Positions 49,887 through 49,965 of a DNA stretch of 49,965 nt are shown piece after piece. The stretch is from positions 1 through 49,965 of the forward strand of contig CACXXH010000007.1 in the NCBI GenBank assembly GCA_902771595.1, in the 5' to 3' direction. The number at the start of each line of letters is the position of its first letter. The first letter of the stretch is position 1. Both the position numbers and the translations under genes were made by a program. The DNA comes from Fibrobacter succinogenes. GTDB taxonomy: Bacteria; Fibrobacterota; Fibrobacteria; Fibrobacterales; Fibrobacteraceae. A model generated the notes under the pieces. That model ran no database searches. It saw only the letters and a program-made list of their open reading frames with translations, and was not told the origin of the DNA.

Positions 49887-49965
49887 TGCTCGTTTATCAG
49901 GATGGCCCGGACCTGCCCCTCCGCGAGGGCGTGGAGCAGCTGCACGGGGCTGTCGTATTCGGCAA
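49887..49965 (-). other. likely 3' part of a minus-strand gene entering from the right
   Basis: Read on the minus strand the last bases encode AEYDSPVQLLHALAEGQVRA then ILINEHYL, which is protein-like and resembles the substrate-binding-domain pattern L-x-x-G-x-V-D-A-I-I. No stop occurs in this frame until 49496, through the antisense of the Ser-rich tail, so the true end is unclear. Confidence 0.35.

Overview
This window looks like a chromosomal segment of a Gram-negative bacterium of the Fibrobacter type (phylum Fibrobacterota). The evidence is a two-domain 'Fibrobacter succinogenes major paralogous domain' lipoprotein, a TIGR02147-type regulator fused translationally to a lipoprotein gene, lipoproteins with long poly-serine linkers, outer-membrane barrels, and lpxH and lnt for a double-membrane envelope. 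Assignment is from protein pattern recognition only; no search was run.

Layout. 1-5.0 kb is the end of a division and cell-wall cluster: murC (cut by the window edge), ftsQ, ftsA, ftsZ, closed by two tandem terminators. 5.2-12.1 kb holds outer-membrane and lipoprotein genes around purT. 12.1-13.0 kb is a Xer-type tyrosine recombinase on the minus strand. 13.2-17.9 kb is a PorV-like barrel followed by a tight run: membrane-anchored STAS protein, zinc-ligand-less M23-like protein, lipoprotein, Nudix hydrolase. 18.4-25.6 kb is a translation cluster, rimP-nusA-infB-rbfA-truB, then ribF. A palindromic repeat family occurs here, one copy inserted in frame in truB.

25.6-31.0 kb is a visibly AT-rich accessory island. 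It holds small exported, lipoprotein and membrane proteins, the relic right end of an IS3-family element, an AAA/DUF4143-type ATPase with a palindromic promoter, an orphan Rhs C-terminal tip, and downstream immunity-like genes joined to short Rhs coding remnants. It reads as a toxin-tip and immunity-gene exchange site. 31.0-34.8 kb is a large SNF2/SWIM helicase.

35-42 kb is mostly minus-strand envelope genes: an LprI-like protein, lnt, rsmI, a lipoprotein, and lpxH on the plus strand, then unknown proteins and an alpha/beta-hydrolase relative lacking its nucleophile. 42.1-42.85 kb is gene-free and holds the most unusual structure: a tandem array with an exact 99-bp period. Each of its last three units starts with a 20-nt palindrome whose stem changes with compensation while its ATTA loop stays constant. 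Next come the TIGR02147 regulator (four GTGTTC boxes upstream), its lipoprotein partner, tRNA-Gln(CTG), an NSUN/RsmB-type methyltransferase, a PEGA-domain protein, a DUF1007 protein, a barrel, and a Ser-rich lipoprotein.

Across the window many genes lack a Shine-Dalgarno sequence and instead carry a TATATT-like hexamer 6-8 nt before the ATG, as expected for leaderless transcripts.
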